64,000 nt of DNA, taken from the NCBI RefSeq assembly GCF_006402735.1, contig NZ_CP017174.1, positions 4,157,001 to 4,221,000 on the forward strand, in the 5' to 3' direction. This document shows, one piece after another, positions 40,101-48,148 of this stretch; the stretch's first letter is position 1, and every line of letters starts with the position of its first letter. The DNA comes from Myxococcus xanthus (lineage in GTDB: Bacteria; Myxococcota; Myxococcia; Myxococcales; Myxococcaceae). The notes beneath the pieces are model-generated. The model was not told the origin of the DNA and did no database searches. It saw only the letters and a program-made list of their open reading frames with translations. Both the position numbers and the translations under genes were made by a program.

Positions 40101-42461
40101 AACATCGAGGACGTTCAGATCACCCCGTCCAAGCTGCCCTGGACCACCGAGTACGACGAGGCCCTGACCCCGGCCGTGTTCAGCGTGGTCACGTTCGACG
40201 ACGGCAACCGCACGTTCTACGCGGAGAACACCGCTTCCTTCGCCGACGTCCGCCTCATCTCGCCTGAGCTGCACGTCAGCGCGACCGAGCCCTTCGTGAT
40301 CAACTTCCTGCACGCTTGGGACTTCGAGGATGACTACGACGGCGCCACGGTCGAAATCTCCGAGGACGGTGGCAACACCTGGGTGGACATCGGCGATCCG
40401 ATCCACAACACGATTCTCGAGACCTACCCGGGCAACGATAACCCGCTGGCTGGCAAGCCCGCGCTGTCCGGTTACAACCCGCAGTTCCCGGGCATGCTCC
40501 CCGCGACCATCGATCTGGGCACGGCCTACGCCGGCAAGACGGTGCAGGTCCGCTTCCGCGTCGGTACGGACATGAGCTTCGGCTACACGGGCTGGCTGCT
40601 GGACGACCTCGAGTTCAACGGCATCACGAATACTCCGTTCACCACCATCGCGGCTGAGGATGGCGTCTGTGTGAACCCCTGGCCCATCGCCAACGCCGGT
40701 CCGGACCGGTCCATCGCGCCGGGTGAACTGGTGAGCCTCTACGGTTCGGCTGCCGATCCGGAAGGCCAGCCGGTGACCTTCACCTGGGCACAGACGTCTG
40801 GCCCCGCGGTCACCCTGGCGGGTGCCAACACCCTGACGCCGTCGTTCACGGCGCCGCAGGTCACCGAGGCCACCGCACTGGTGTTCACGCTGACCGTCTC
40901 CGACGGCGTCAAGACGGCCACGGACTCGGTGACCGTGACGGTGGCGCTGCCCAACCATGCACCCACCGTGAACGCGGGCCTCGACGGCATTGTCGAGGAG
41001 CGCGCTGCGTACACGCTGAGCGGCTCCGCCAGCGACGAGGACGGCGATGCCCTCACGTACCTGTGGACCCAGGTCTCCGGTACGCCGGTGGCGGTGAAGG
41101 ACTACACCACGCCGACGGCGACGTTCATCGCGCCCGAGGTCACGCTGGATGAGCCGCTGGTCTTCCGTCTGACGGTCAGCGACGGCATCGCCACGGCGAA
41201 CGACACGGTCACCGTGACGGTCACCAACGCGAACCGCGCGCCCATCGTCTCCGACACGTCCGTGGCCTTCGCCGCGGGTACTGTCACCGTGACGGCCTCC
41301 GCGGTCGACCCGGATGGTGATGCGCTCAGCTATAGCTGGGAGCAGACGGGTGGTTCGACGGTTGCCATCAATGGCGCCGGCACGTCCGCCATCTCCTTCG
41401 CCACCCCGGTCCCGGGCTCGTACGAGTTCACCGTGACGGCGACGGACGGCTCGGCCTCTGCCTCCAAGGCGGTGCCGGTGACCATCATCGATGGTTCTCT
41501 GCCGGCGAACTCGGCGCCGACCGTGAACGCGGGTATCGATGCCACGGCGAACGCCGGCGACACCGTGACGCTCAGCGGCTCCGCGAGCGACGCCGAGGGT
41601 GACACGCTGACGTATCACTGGGAGCAGATCGGTGGCACGGATGTGACCCTGACGGGCGCCGACACCCTGACGCCGTCGTTCACCGCGCCGAGCACGGTCA
41701 ACGGTGACACGCTGGGCTTCATCCTGACGGTCAGCGACGGCACCTCGACCACCAGCGACGTCGTGCGCGTCCTCGTGGCGGCGGACCCGGGTGCAAACCC
41801 GAGCAACACTGCTCCGGAAGCGGACGCGGGCGAGTCGGCCGTCGTGGCGGAGGGCGCCACCGTGACGCTCAACGGCACGGCGACCGACGCTGACGGTGAC
41901 ACGCTCGTCATCGTCTGGACGCAGATCGGCGGCACGCCCGTGACGCTGTCTGACGCGTCCTCGCTGACGCCGACGTTCACCACCCCGGCCTCCTCCGAGC
42001 CGCTGACCTTCCTCCTGACGGTCAGCGACGGTACGGCGACTGTGGTCGACGTGACGTCCATCAGCGTGACCGAGGAGAACGTCGCGCCGGTGGCGTCCGC
42101 TCGCGCGGTGCTCTCTGGCAACCAGACGTCGGCCACGCTCGACGGCTCGGCTTCCAGCGACGCGAACGGCGATGCGCTGACGTACCGCTGGACGCAGGTC
42201 TCCGGTCCGAACGCGACCATCTCCGGCGCGGACCAGGCGGTTGCGGTCGTCAACCTGCCTGACCTCGACGACAAGACGGCGTCGTTCTCGTTCCGCCTGA
42301 CGGTGACGGACTCCGCGGGCGCCGAGAGCAGCAACACCGTGCAGTTCTCCGCCCGCAACGGCGGTGACAGCGGTGGCTGCTCCGCGACGGGCGCGGGCGC
42401 TCCGGTCGGGATGATCGGCCTGGCGCTGCTCGGCCTGCTGCGCCGCCGTCGTCTGAACTGA
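37134..42461 (+). CDS. Secreted M36 (fungalysin-like) metalloprotease with PKD-like repeats and MYXO-CTERM tail
   Basis: About 1775 residues. Sec signal peptide at the N-terminus, then an FTP/PepSY-type propeptide, then the M36 catalytic domain with zinc site HEWGH (641-645) and third ligand E668 in GEGWGD. A protease-associated (PA) domain (about 500-620, IIDRGGCDFVIKV) is inserted before the zinc site. A jelly-roll/MAM-like region (about 1000-1170) and six ~90-residue PKD/REJ-like repeats (about 1180-1737) follow. The end, GGCSATGAGAP, a hydrophobic helix and RRRR, is a MYXO-CTERM sorting signal for surface display. GTG 37134 has GGAG nine bases upstream; ATG 37119 would add five residues. 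Probable role in predation or protein degradation. Confidence 0.92.
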   Translation: MRRLVATLSGLALVLSGTSSVARTLPNYDALQDAKPAGRAAAGFKPVNSSLKGARVAHKDSLTGSPTFIWTHPTSEQTKLRGEYAKMSPAKAALAQISAHAPLYGLASFEAAGAKVTNVSTNTQGVKVVTLAQESSGIEVFRQSLKVLLNKHNQVVAISGSLSKHASVEIPKGKARFTVPAAEAIAVAYKDLTGAALDRNLLTRVSDAKKGDKYSHFTLASYARPLEEGFVIPARAKQVYFPLPGKLVPAYYVEINTGRANSVDSDYFAYVVSATDGQLLMRNDLKAHAEFSYRVFSDATPPYTPHDGPIGSGGTPHPTGTPDGYVSPYVPANLITLESLPFSRNDPWLPDGATETQGNNVDAYADLTAPDYFNAGDLRASVTAPGVFDRTIDFGIQPNANAEQIAAATTSLFFLNNWLHDWYYDAGFDEASGNAQHDNFGRGGMGGDRLQAQAQDYSGTDNANMLTPADGASPRMQMYLFAGPRNSRLTANAPAQVAGDYQGGVSSSFGPQTFNVTGDAVAALDAANTAGPTDRDGCTALTNAAEVAGKIAIIDRGGCDFVIKVTNAQNAGAIGVIIHDNVAGPTIDLGGDSTTITIPTLRVNLDDGNVLRSGLPALNVTLWRGPTTWIDGTIDNAIVAHEWGHYISNRLVANSSGLVNNQGRAMGEGWGDFTALLMMVRAEDINVPSNANWNGAYAAAGYATRADANSEFFGIRRGTYSSDQTKNALSFRHIMDGVALPTGVPFNGNTGLPNSQVHNSGEIWATMLWECYTSLLRAHPFQEAQDRMKSYLVNGYKLTPAAPTYLEARDAVIAAAYANDPADAERFWTAFAKRGAGVGAVAPDRYSTNHAGVVESFVVGSAIQIVSAEFIDDVEAGSCDLDGILDNGETGRIEVTVRNAGALTASASSVNLSSAFSGLEFGNGGQASFPAIPVFGEATVSIPVSLTGATGQQDVTIDIAARDAGQAIPGDITDSIILTTHFDERPNSSNIEDVQITPSKLPWTTEYDEALTPAVFSVVTFDDGNRTFYAENTASFADVRLISPELHVSATEPFVINFLHAWDFEDDYDGATVEISEDGGNTWVDIGDPIHNTILETYPGNDNPLAGKPALSGYNPQFPGMLPATIDLGTAYAGKTVQVRFRVGTDMSFGYTGWLLDDLEFNGITNTPFTTIAAEDGVCVNPWPIANAGPDRSIAPGELVSLYGSAADPEGQPVTFTWAQTSGPAVTLAGANTLTPSFTAPQVTEATALVFTLTVSDGVKTATDSVTVTVALPNHAPTVNAGLDGIVEERAAYTLSGSASDEDGDALTYLWTQVSGTPVAVKDYTTPTATFIAPEVTLDEPLVFRLTVSDGIATANDTVTVTVTNANRAPIVSDTSVAFAAGTVTVTASAVDPDGDALSYSWEQTGGSTVAINGAGTSAISFATPVPGSYEFTVTATDGSASASKAVPVTIIDGSLPANSAPTVNAGIDATANAGDTVTLSGSASDAEGDTLTYHWEQIGGTDVTLTGADTLTPSFTAPSTVNGDTLGFILTVSDGTSTTSDVVRVLVAADPGANPSNTAPEADAGESAVVAEGATVTLNGTATDADGDTLVIVWTQIGGTPVTLSDASSLTPTFTTPASSEPLTFLLTVSDGTATVVDVTSISVTEENVAPVASARAVLSGNQTSATLDGSASSDANGDALTYRWTQVSGPNATISGADQAVAVVNLPDLDDKTASFSFRLTVTDSAGAESSNTVQFSARNGGDSGGCSATGAGAPVGMIGLALLGLLRRRRLN

Positions 42462-42472
42462 GACGCGCGGGT

Positions 42473-42500
42473 CCTCCTCCTGCCTCCGGGTGGGAGGAGG
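42473..42500 (+). terminator. Hairpin after the metalloprotease
   Basis: CCTCCTCC (42473-42480) pairs with GGAGGAGG (42493-42500), 11 bases after the stop. A second GC stem, CGGCCGGC/GCCGGCCG (42570-42601), is followed by TCGACTTTT and may be the main stop for both converging genes. Confidence 0.5.
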
Positions 42501-42632
42501 CCTCCGCGGGGCCCGGATGAAGTGAGTGTCCGGGCGTCGCGGAACGCCGACTGAAGATGAACTTCCTGGCGGCCGGCTCCCGGATTCAAGGGGGCCGGCC
42601 GTCGACTTTTCCGGGCCGAGGGGCTGCGGACC

Positions 42633-43691
42633 TCAGAGGGGCCGCACGTGCTCCGCGAGGCGTCCGGTGGCCATCAGCTCGTGTAGCTCGTCGCCCATGC
42701 GCTCGCTCTCGGAGACCACCTGGTTCCAGGCGCGCATGCGCTCGGCGTCCTTCATCCGTTCGAAGTCGACCCGGTCCGGAATCCGGCCTCCGGGAAGGCG
42801 GGCCACCAACGCCTGGGACGGGGCGATGAGCAGCGCCCGGCGGAAGTTCTGGGGCCGTGCCCGCCGCCACCGCAGCGACTTGTCGAACCAGCCCGGCACC
42901 ACGTACGGGTAGAAGTGCGGGTACAGCACCAGGCCCGTGCCCGGGCCGAAGTCCAGGTCCAGGTGGTAGTCGACCACGCCGCCGTCGCGAAACACGCCCG
43001 CGGGCGCGCCGGGAATACGCACGCCGCTGAAGAGCAGGGGGATGGAGCCTGACGCCAGCAGCGCCAGTCGCAGGTTCTCCCGCGTCAGTGGCAGGTGGGT
43101 GGAGGGCAGGTCCTTGAGCCCGGCGAAGGGGCTGGTGTCCCCGGCCGTGTGGAAGATGACGCGCTCCATGTGGAGCCCCAGCGTCCGCCGGCTGACCATG
43201 TTGCCCAGGGCGCAGAGCACGAGCCCTAAGAGCTGCGCCCCCGGGCCTTCCATTCCCACCGCCCCCCGGCACAGCGCGGTGACGACATGCAGCCGTGCCC
43301 AGGGGTGGCCCAGAATCTCCGCTTCACCGTCCTCGCCCAGCAGCGCATCCAGGATGCGCTCGCAGGTCTCGCTCACTTGAGTGGGCGTGGGCTTGGGCGG
43401 ATAGCGTTGGTCGATGTACGCCGCCTCGAAGCGGCGCAAGGCCAGCACCGGGTCCTTCTGGGCCACGCAGGCGAGCCGCCAGCTTCCAATGGAACTGCCG
43501 ATGAGGTGGAGGGGGCGCGAGCGGTTCTGGAAGAGGCCGGCGAAGAGCGCCCGGTCCAGTCCCGCCAGCACCAGCCACTTCGGACCGCCGGAGGCGCCGG
43601 GGACGACGTCCACGTCGTCTCCGCGCAAGCCTCGTTCGCGAACGAGCCGGAGCGCGTCCGGCCCGGCCAGGAGCGTGAGGTGGGAGGCCAT
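42633..43691 (-). CDS. Patatin-like phospholipase
   Basis: 352 residues with the patatin Ser-Asp dyad: nucleophile elbow G65-S-S67-I-G69 and D236 in RDGGVVDYH (DGG motif). An oxyanion-type glycine loop ASGGPKW precedes. No signal peptide, so probably acts on membrane lipids from the cytoplasm or is exported by another route. Active-site residues are intact. Convergent with the metalloprotease, divergent from the amidase. Confidence 0.87.
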   Translation of the reverse strand: MASHLTLLAGPDALRLVRERGLRGDDVDVVPGASGGPKWLVLAGLDRALFAGLFQNRSRPLHLIGSSIGSWRLACVAQKDPVLALRRFEAAYIDQRYPPKPTPTQVSETCERILDALLGEDGEAEILGHPWARLHVVTALCRGAVGMEGPGAQLLGLVLCALGNMVSRRTLGLHMERVIFHTAGDTSPFAGLKDLPSTHLPLTRENLRLALLASGSIPLLFSGVRIPGAPAGVFRDGGVVDYHLDLDFGPGTGLVLYPHFYPYVVPGWFDKSLRWRRARPQNFRRALLIAPSQALVARLPGGRIPDRVDFERMKDAERMRAWNQVVSESERMGDELHELMATGRLAEHVRPL

Positions 43692-43769
43692 ATCGGCCCG
43701 CCAACCTAACGAAGCCCCACCGGGGTTGCGACTCTTCGCGTGCCGCCGGGGTGCTGTAGCCTCCCCACC

Positions 43770-45449
43770 ATGAAGAAAACCGCAGCCTCTCCCGGCTCCC
43801 CGGTGGGCCTCAGCCGCCGCACCCTCCTGGGCGGAACGGCCGCTGCCACGGCGCTCGCCTCACTGGATGCCCCCGCCTACGCGGCCCCGACGCCCGCGCG
43901 GCCCTTCGAACTGGCCGAGGCCACCGTGGTGGACCTCCAAGCCGCGATGAAGGCAGGCGAGCTCACCGCGCAAGGCCTCGCGGAGCGCTACCTCGCGCGC
44001 ATCGCCGACTGGGACTCGCGCGGGCGCCTCCCTCTGCGCTCCGTCATCGAGCTGAACCCAGACGCGCTCGCCACGGCCGCCGCGCTCGACCAGGAGCGCC
44101 GCGAGAAGGGGCCCCGGGGCCCGCTGCACGGCATCCCGGTGCTCCTCAAGGACAACATCGCCACCGCGGACCAGATGCAGACGACGGCGGGTTCCCTGGC
44201 GTTGGTGGGCGCGCGGCCGCCTCGGGACGCGTTCATCGTGGAGCGCCTGCGAGCCGCGGGCGCGGTCATCCTGGGCAAGACGAACCTGAGCGAGTGGGCC
44301 AACTTCCGCTCCACGCGCTCGGCCAGTGGCTGGAGCGCGCGGGGTGGCCAGACGCGCAACCCGTATGCGCTCGACAGGACGCCTTCGGGTTCCAGTTCGG
44401 GGGCGGGCGCGGCCACGGCGGCCAACTTCTGCGCCGTGTCCGTGGGCACGGAGACGGATGGCTCCATCGTGTCGCCCTCGGCGGCCAGCGCGTTGGTGGG
44501 GCTCAAGCCGACGGTGGGACTGGTGAGCCGCTCCGGCATCATTCCCATCTCCCACAGCCAGGACACGGCTGGGCCCATGACGCGCACCGTGGCGGATGCC
44601 GCGGCGCTGTTGAGCGTGCTCGCGGGCGTGGACCCTTTGGACGCGGCGACGGCGGCGAGTCGGGGCAATGCCCATGCGGACTACACCCGGTTCCTCGACG
44701 TGGACGGGCTGAAGGGCGCTCGCATCGGCGTGCCCCGGGAGCGCTTCTTCGGCTACCACCCGGCCACCGACGCGCTCGTGGAGGAGGCCCTGGCCTTGAT
44801 GAAGTCCCGCGGCGCCATCCTCGTGGATCCGGCGCCGATTCCCGCGGCGGCGCAGGTGGCCGCCCCCGAACTGGAGGTCCTCCTCTACGAGTTCAAGGCG
44901 GGGCTGGAGGCCTACCTTGCGACGCTGGAGGAGGGGACGGCCCCTCGCACGCTCGCGGACCTCATCCGCTACAACGAAGCGCACGCGCCGTCGGAGCTGC
45001 CGTACTTCGGCCAGGAGCTCTTCCACATGGCTCAGGCCAAGGGGCCCCTGACGGACAAGGCCTATCTCAAGGCCCTCCAGGCCTGCCGCCGTCTGTCGCG
45101 CGCGCAGGGGCTGAACGCGGTGATGAAGAAGCACAAGCTGGATGCGCTGGTCGCGCCGACGCAGGCGCCCGTGGGGCTCATCGACCCCATCAACGGTGAC
45201 CACTGGCTGGGCAGCAGCTCCACGCCCTCGGCTGTATCAGGCTACGCCTCCATCACCGTGCCCGCGGGGTTCGTGTACGGCTTGCCCGTGGGGCTGTCCT
45301 TCGTCGGCGGGGCCTGGAGCGAGCCCGTCCTGTTGAAGCTGGCCTATGCCTATGAGCAGGCGTCGAAGCACCGGCGTCCGCCCACCTTCGCGGAGACGGC
45401 GGACCTGCGGGTGCACGCTGGCGCGGGAGGCCCAACCGCGAAGCCCTGA
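43770..45449 (+). CDS. Tat-exported amidase (amidase signature family)
   Basis: 559 residues. The N-terminus has a twin-arginine signal, LSRRTLLGGTAAATALASL, ending in AYAAP. The amidase-signature catalytic set is intact: Lys in PVLLKDNIA, cis-Ser in the GSSSGAGAATAANF loop and the nucleophile Ser within GTETDGSIVSPSA. Family members hydrolyse amides such as peptide or aryl amides; the substrate here is unknown. The frame is open to 43740 but ATG 43770 gives the expected short n-region before the RR. Ends one base before the convergent DUF1330 gene. Confidence 0.9.
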   Translation: MKKTAASPGSPVGLSRRTLLGGTAAATALASLDAPAYAAPTPARPFELAEATVVDLQAAMKAGELTAQGLAERYLARIADWDSRGRLPLRSVIELNPDALATAAALDQERREKGPRGPLHGIPVLLKDNIATADQMQTTAGSLALVGARPPRDAFIVERLRAAGAVILGKTNLSEWANFRSTRSASGWSARGGQTRNPYALDRTPSGSSSGAGAATAANFCAVSVGTETDGSIVSPSAASALVGLKPTVGLVSRSGIIPISHSQDTAGPMTRTVADAAALLSVLAGVDPLDAATAASRGNAHADYTRFLDVDGLKGARIGVPRERFFGYHPATDALVEEALALMKSRGAILVDPAPIPAAAQVAAPELEVLLYEFKAGLEAYLATLEEGTAPRTLADLIRYNEAHAPSELPYFGQELFHMAQAKGPLTDKAYLKALQACRRLSRAQGLNAVMKKHKLDALVAPTQAPVGLIDPINGDHWLGSSSTPSAVSGYASITVPAGFVYGLPVGLSFVGGAWSEPVLLKLAYAYEQASKHRRPPTFAETADLRVHAGAGGPTAKP

Positions 45450-45450
45450 C

Positions 45451-45828
45451 TCAGGGCTCCGGCGACGTGGCCCAGGGCGTGGTGGCCTGGAGCACGGCTT
45501 CCTGGAGTGCCTCCGTGCGCAGGTGCGCGATGTGCTGGTACTCCGGGTCCGCCACCATCTGCAGGAAGGCGGCGCGGCTGGGATAGCGGACCAGGAGCAC
45601 CGCGTCCCACGTCTGTCCGGGATCGGCCACCAGCGCCGTGGAGCCGTCTCCAGCGTAGAGGGGCTGGGCGCCCACCTTCTGGATGAAGGGCATCACCGCG
45701 CTCGCGTAGGCCTCGTAGGACGCGCGGCCGCCTTCCTTGAAGCGCACCAGGTTCAGGATGACCACGGGGCCTCCCGGATCCTCCTGCATGAAGCGTTCAA
45801 CGTCGGTGTGCTGGGGATCGACGGCCAT
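45451..45828 (-). CDS. DUF1330-family protein
   Basis: 125 residues with the ferredoxin-like alpha+beta fold typical of DUF1330/dabb-like proteins: PVVILNLVRFKEGG, YEAYASAVMPFIQKVGAQ, then WDAVLLVRYPSRAAFLQMVADPEYQ. Function of the family is not established; members resemble small monooxygenases or stress proteins. GAGGAGG before the ATG. It follows the 2OG oxygenase gene on the same strand by 26 bases. Confidence 0.85.
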   Translation of the reverse strand: MAVDPQHTDVERFMQEDPGGPVVILNLVRFKEGGRASYEAYASAVMPFIQKVGAQPLYAGDGSTALVADPGQTWDAVLLVRYPSRAAFLQMVADPEYQHIAHLRTEALQEAVLQATTPWATSPEP

Positions 45829-45854
45829 GGTGCCTCCTCGGTTCGGGATGAACG

Positions 45855-46580
45855 CTATTCCAATGTGCCCACGGAGCCGCCACCGGGCTGCTCGCGCTGG
45901 TGGTCGAGATACGCGGCGAAGCCTGCCTTGGATTGGATGCGGAAGGCGGGGATTCGGGCGAGCGCCTCGGGCGGGAAGACGTATTGCTCACACACGAGGC
46001 TGGCGCGGCTCGCGCCTTCCTGGCTGCCAGTGAAGGGCCGCACCTCATGTTGGAGGTCGCCGCGGAAGTGCACCAGCAGGCCCTCTCGAGGGCGGATTTC
46101 ACCCACGGGGGTGTCATTCTGGAGCAGGCGCAGCTCGCCGCCCTGGGCGCGCTCGGGGACCTGGAGATACAGCACACTCACGTGCCGGGGCGTCGCATCG
46201 GGGACGCCGCTGGGCTCCTGCAGTGTCGCGTCGATGTGTCGCCCCACGCCGCGCCCCGCATCGAGCAACAGGAGGTTGAGATAGAATGCATTGGGGACGG
46301 GCCGCTCCCGCCGCGAACCCCAGAGCCGCTCATGCCAAGGCAACAATCCTGTCGCACTTGCCGGGTCCAGCACGCGGCCCAGGTAGGGCACCAAAAAGGG
46401 GAAGCGGGCCTCCAACGTGGCGCGGCCCTCGTGCGTGAAGATGAAGGCAAACCCCCGGCTGGCCTGGAACGTCCCCATCAACGGACTGCGTGCCACGAAG
46501 CGCGAGCCGAGCAGGGCGGTCCGCAGCTCAAGAAGCGTGCTGCGGGGCAAGGCCTCTCGGCGGGTGATGTAAGCGCGCAC
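45855..46580 (-). CDS. 2OG-Fe(II)-dependent oxygenase
   Basis: 241 residues of the double-stranded beta-helix type. Iron ligands appear as H-x-D in GRHIDATL and the distal His in LQHEVRPF; the 2-oxoglutarate-binding Arg is in SRASLVCEQY. This is the arrangement of the prolyl-hydroxylase-like 2OG superfamily. Substrate unknown: a free metabolite or protein. GTG start with weak ribosome site. Divergent from the O-methyltransferase with a 106-base shared control region, and operonic with the DUF1330 gene. Confidence 0.82.
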   Translation of the reverse strand: MRAYITRREALPRSTLLELRTALLGSRFVARSPLMGTFQASRGFAFIFTHEGRATLEARFPFLVPYLGRVLDPASATGLLPWHERLWGSRRERPVPNAFYLNLLLLDAGRGVGRHIDATLQEPSGVPDATPRHVSVLYLQVPERAQGGELRLLQNDTPVGEIRPREGLLVHFRGDLQHEVRPFTGSQEGASRASLVCEQYVFPPEALARIPAFRIQSKAGFAAYLDHQREQPGGGSVGTLE

Positions 46581-46631
46581 GGGGAGACTCGGCCTTCAGG
46601 GTGAATGAGAGAACCGTAGCAGTTTTACAGC

Positions 46632-46646
46632 CTACCTTATAGGTTG
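46632..46646. promoter_or_regulatory. Candidate operator between 2OG oxygenase and O-methyltransferase
   Basis: CTACCT-TAT-AGGTTG, imperfect palindrome with an AT-rich centre, in the 106-base divergent gap. The central TTATAG could also serve as a -10. Low certainty. Confidence 0.25.
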
Positions 46647-46686
46647 CAGCCTTGCCGATGCTACTCAACTCCTTGGAGACGGACAC

Positions 46687-47727
46687 ATGAGCCAGCAACC
46701 TCGATCCTCTCACGCGCCTCCGCCCGCCGCTCTGCAGATGACGCAAATGGTCTATGGCTTCTGGGTTTCCCGAAGCCTTCAAATCATGGCGGAACTCGAG
46801 CTCGCGGATACCATCGGTGATACGCCCAAGACGGTGGAGGAGCTCGCCGAGGCCAGTGGGACTCATGCGCCCACGCTGCGCCGGCTGTTGCGGCTGCTCA
46901 GCGGCCTGGGCGTGCTCGTGAAGGATGAGTCCACGCAGCGCTGGGCCCTCACGGAGCTGGGCGGAATGCTTCGCAAGGACAACCCCGGCTCTGTGTATGG
47001 CTCGCTCCGGGCGCATGGACACATCCTGTCGTGGCAGGCGTGGGGAGACCTGGCCACCGCCTTGAAGACGGGCAAGCCCACGGTCGAGAAGTTCATGGGC
47101 GACACGTTCTTCAACTACATGACGACGCATCCCGACGTCGCCGCCATCTTCAATGGCAGCATGGCCGCGTACCAGACGCTGAACGCGCCCGCCGTGGTGA
47201 ACGGATATGACTTCTCCTCCGCGCGCAGCATCGTCGACGTGGGCGGCGGTACGGGCATGCTGCTGACGCACATCCTCAAGGCCAATCCCGGCGTCCGCGG
47301 CACCGTCTTCGAAATGCCTCACGTGGCGGTGGAAGCCCGCGAGCGAATCGCCGAGCAGGGACTGTCGTCGCGGTGTGACGTCGTCGCCGGTGACTTCTTC
47401 GAGCGCATCGTTCCCGAAGGCAAGGACGTCTACATCCTGTCGCAGATCCTCCATGACTGGGATGACGAGCAGAGCCTGCGCATCCTCAAGTGCATCCGCG
47501 CGGCGATGCGTCCCGACTCGCGGTTGCTCATCGTGGAGACGGTGCTGCCCGGCGACAACGTGCCGCACTTCGGCAACCTCTACGACCTGGCCATGCTCGT
47601 GCTCGTGGGCGGCCGGGAGCGCACGGGGCCGGAGTACACGGCGCTCTTGGAGAAGGCGGGGCTGAGACTGTCCAACGTCTTCCCGACGACGATGCCGCCC
47701 AGCGTCGTCGAAGCCGTGGTGGCCTGA
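46687..47727 (+). CDS. SAM-dependent O-methyltransferase (Methyltransf_2 family)
   Basis: 346 residues. N-terminal winged-helix dimerisation domain (about 15-110: FWVSRSLQIMAELELADTI, TLRRLLRLLSGLGVLV) and C-terminal Rossmann domain with SAM motif DVGGGTG and the catalytic-His region ILHDWDD, as in plant and polyketide O-methyltransferases. Typical of secondary-metabolite tailoring. GGAGACGGACAC precedes the ATG. No polyketide genes are nearby; a divergent 2OG oxygenase may work with it. A hairpin follows the stop. Confidence 0.92.
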   Translation: MSQQPRSSHAPPPAALQMTQMVYGFWVSRSLQIMAELELADTIGDTPKTVEELAEASGTHAPTLRRLLRLLSGLGVLVKDESTQRWALTELGGMLRKDNPGSVYGSLRAHGHILSWQAWGDLATALKTGKPTVEKFMGDTFFNYMTTHPDVAAIFNGSMAAYQTLNAPAVVNGYDFSSARSIVDVGGGTGMLLTHILKANPGVRGTVFEMPHVAVEARERIAEQGLSSRCDVVAGDFFERIVPEGKDVYILSQILHDWDDEQSLRILKCIRAAMRPDSRLLIVETVLPGDNVPHFGNLYDLAMLVLVGGRERTGPEYTALLEKAGLRLSNVFPTTMPPSVVEAVVA

Positions 47728-48148
47728 GCCACCACCGGTCGCCGTGAGGCGGGGGCTCACTGGTCCGCCCGCCTCCGGCGCTGCTGGGACGTGTCGAGCA
47801 TGTTCAGCAGGGCCCAGGCACCTTCAGTAGGCGGCGCACCAGCGTGGCCTCGCGCCGGTCCCGAAGCTGCCTCCGTTGCTGTTTGCCGCTCTTGCCCGGG
47901 ACGTCGAAGTACCTCTCGGGCCGGGTTGCTGGCCGGGGACTGGGCTGCCGGGCTGGTTCCGCTTGAGGGGCCATGCGCCTTGCGTAAGGGGAATCCCGCC
48001 CCCCCATGTGAGCCGTCCTCCTGTAGGCCTCAGGGGGGCCGCGCGGCAACGCAGGTGCTGCCCGGCCGACCGCCCAGGGACGGGGCAGAAAAGCGCAAGG
48101 TACGTTTTCGATGGGAATGACATTCGTTTAGAGTGGGGCGCAAGCCGT
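47728..48148. other. Intergenic region with terminator and possible gene remnant
   Basis: About 420 bases. The first 50 hold the hairpin listed next. On the reverse strand, 47804-48049 encodes a frame containing DVPGKSGKQQRRQLRD, which looks like the C-terminal lysine motif of an acyl-CoA ligase but is unattached to any enzyme. The last 90 bases, before the YqiJ-like gene, are less GC-rich and contain GAATG-A-CATTC (48115-48125), a possible operator. Confidence 0.4.
47741..47779 (+). terminator. Hairpin terminator after the O-methyltransferase
   Basis: GCCG-T-GAGGCGGG (47741-47753) pairs with CCCGCCTC-CGGC (47768-47779), 12 bp with one bulged T, 14 bases after the stop. No T-tract. Confidence 0.55.

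Noticed and set aside
36972..41618. 1548-residue reverse frame opposite the metalloprotease
   Set aside because: Arg/Val/Asp/His-rich shadow composition caused by GC3 bias of the real gene; no domains or ribosome site.
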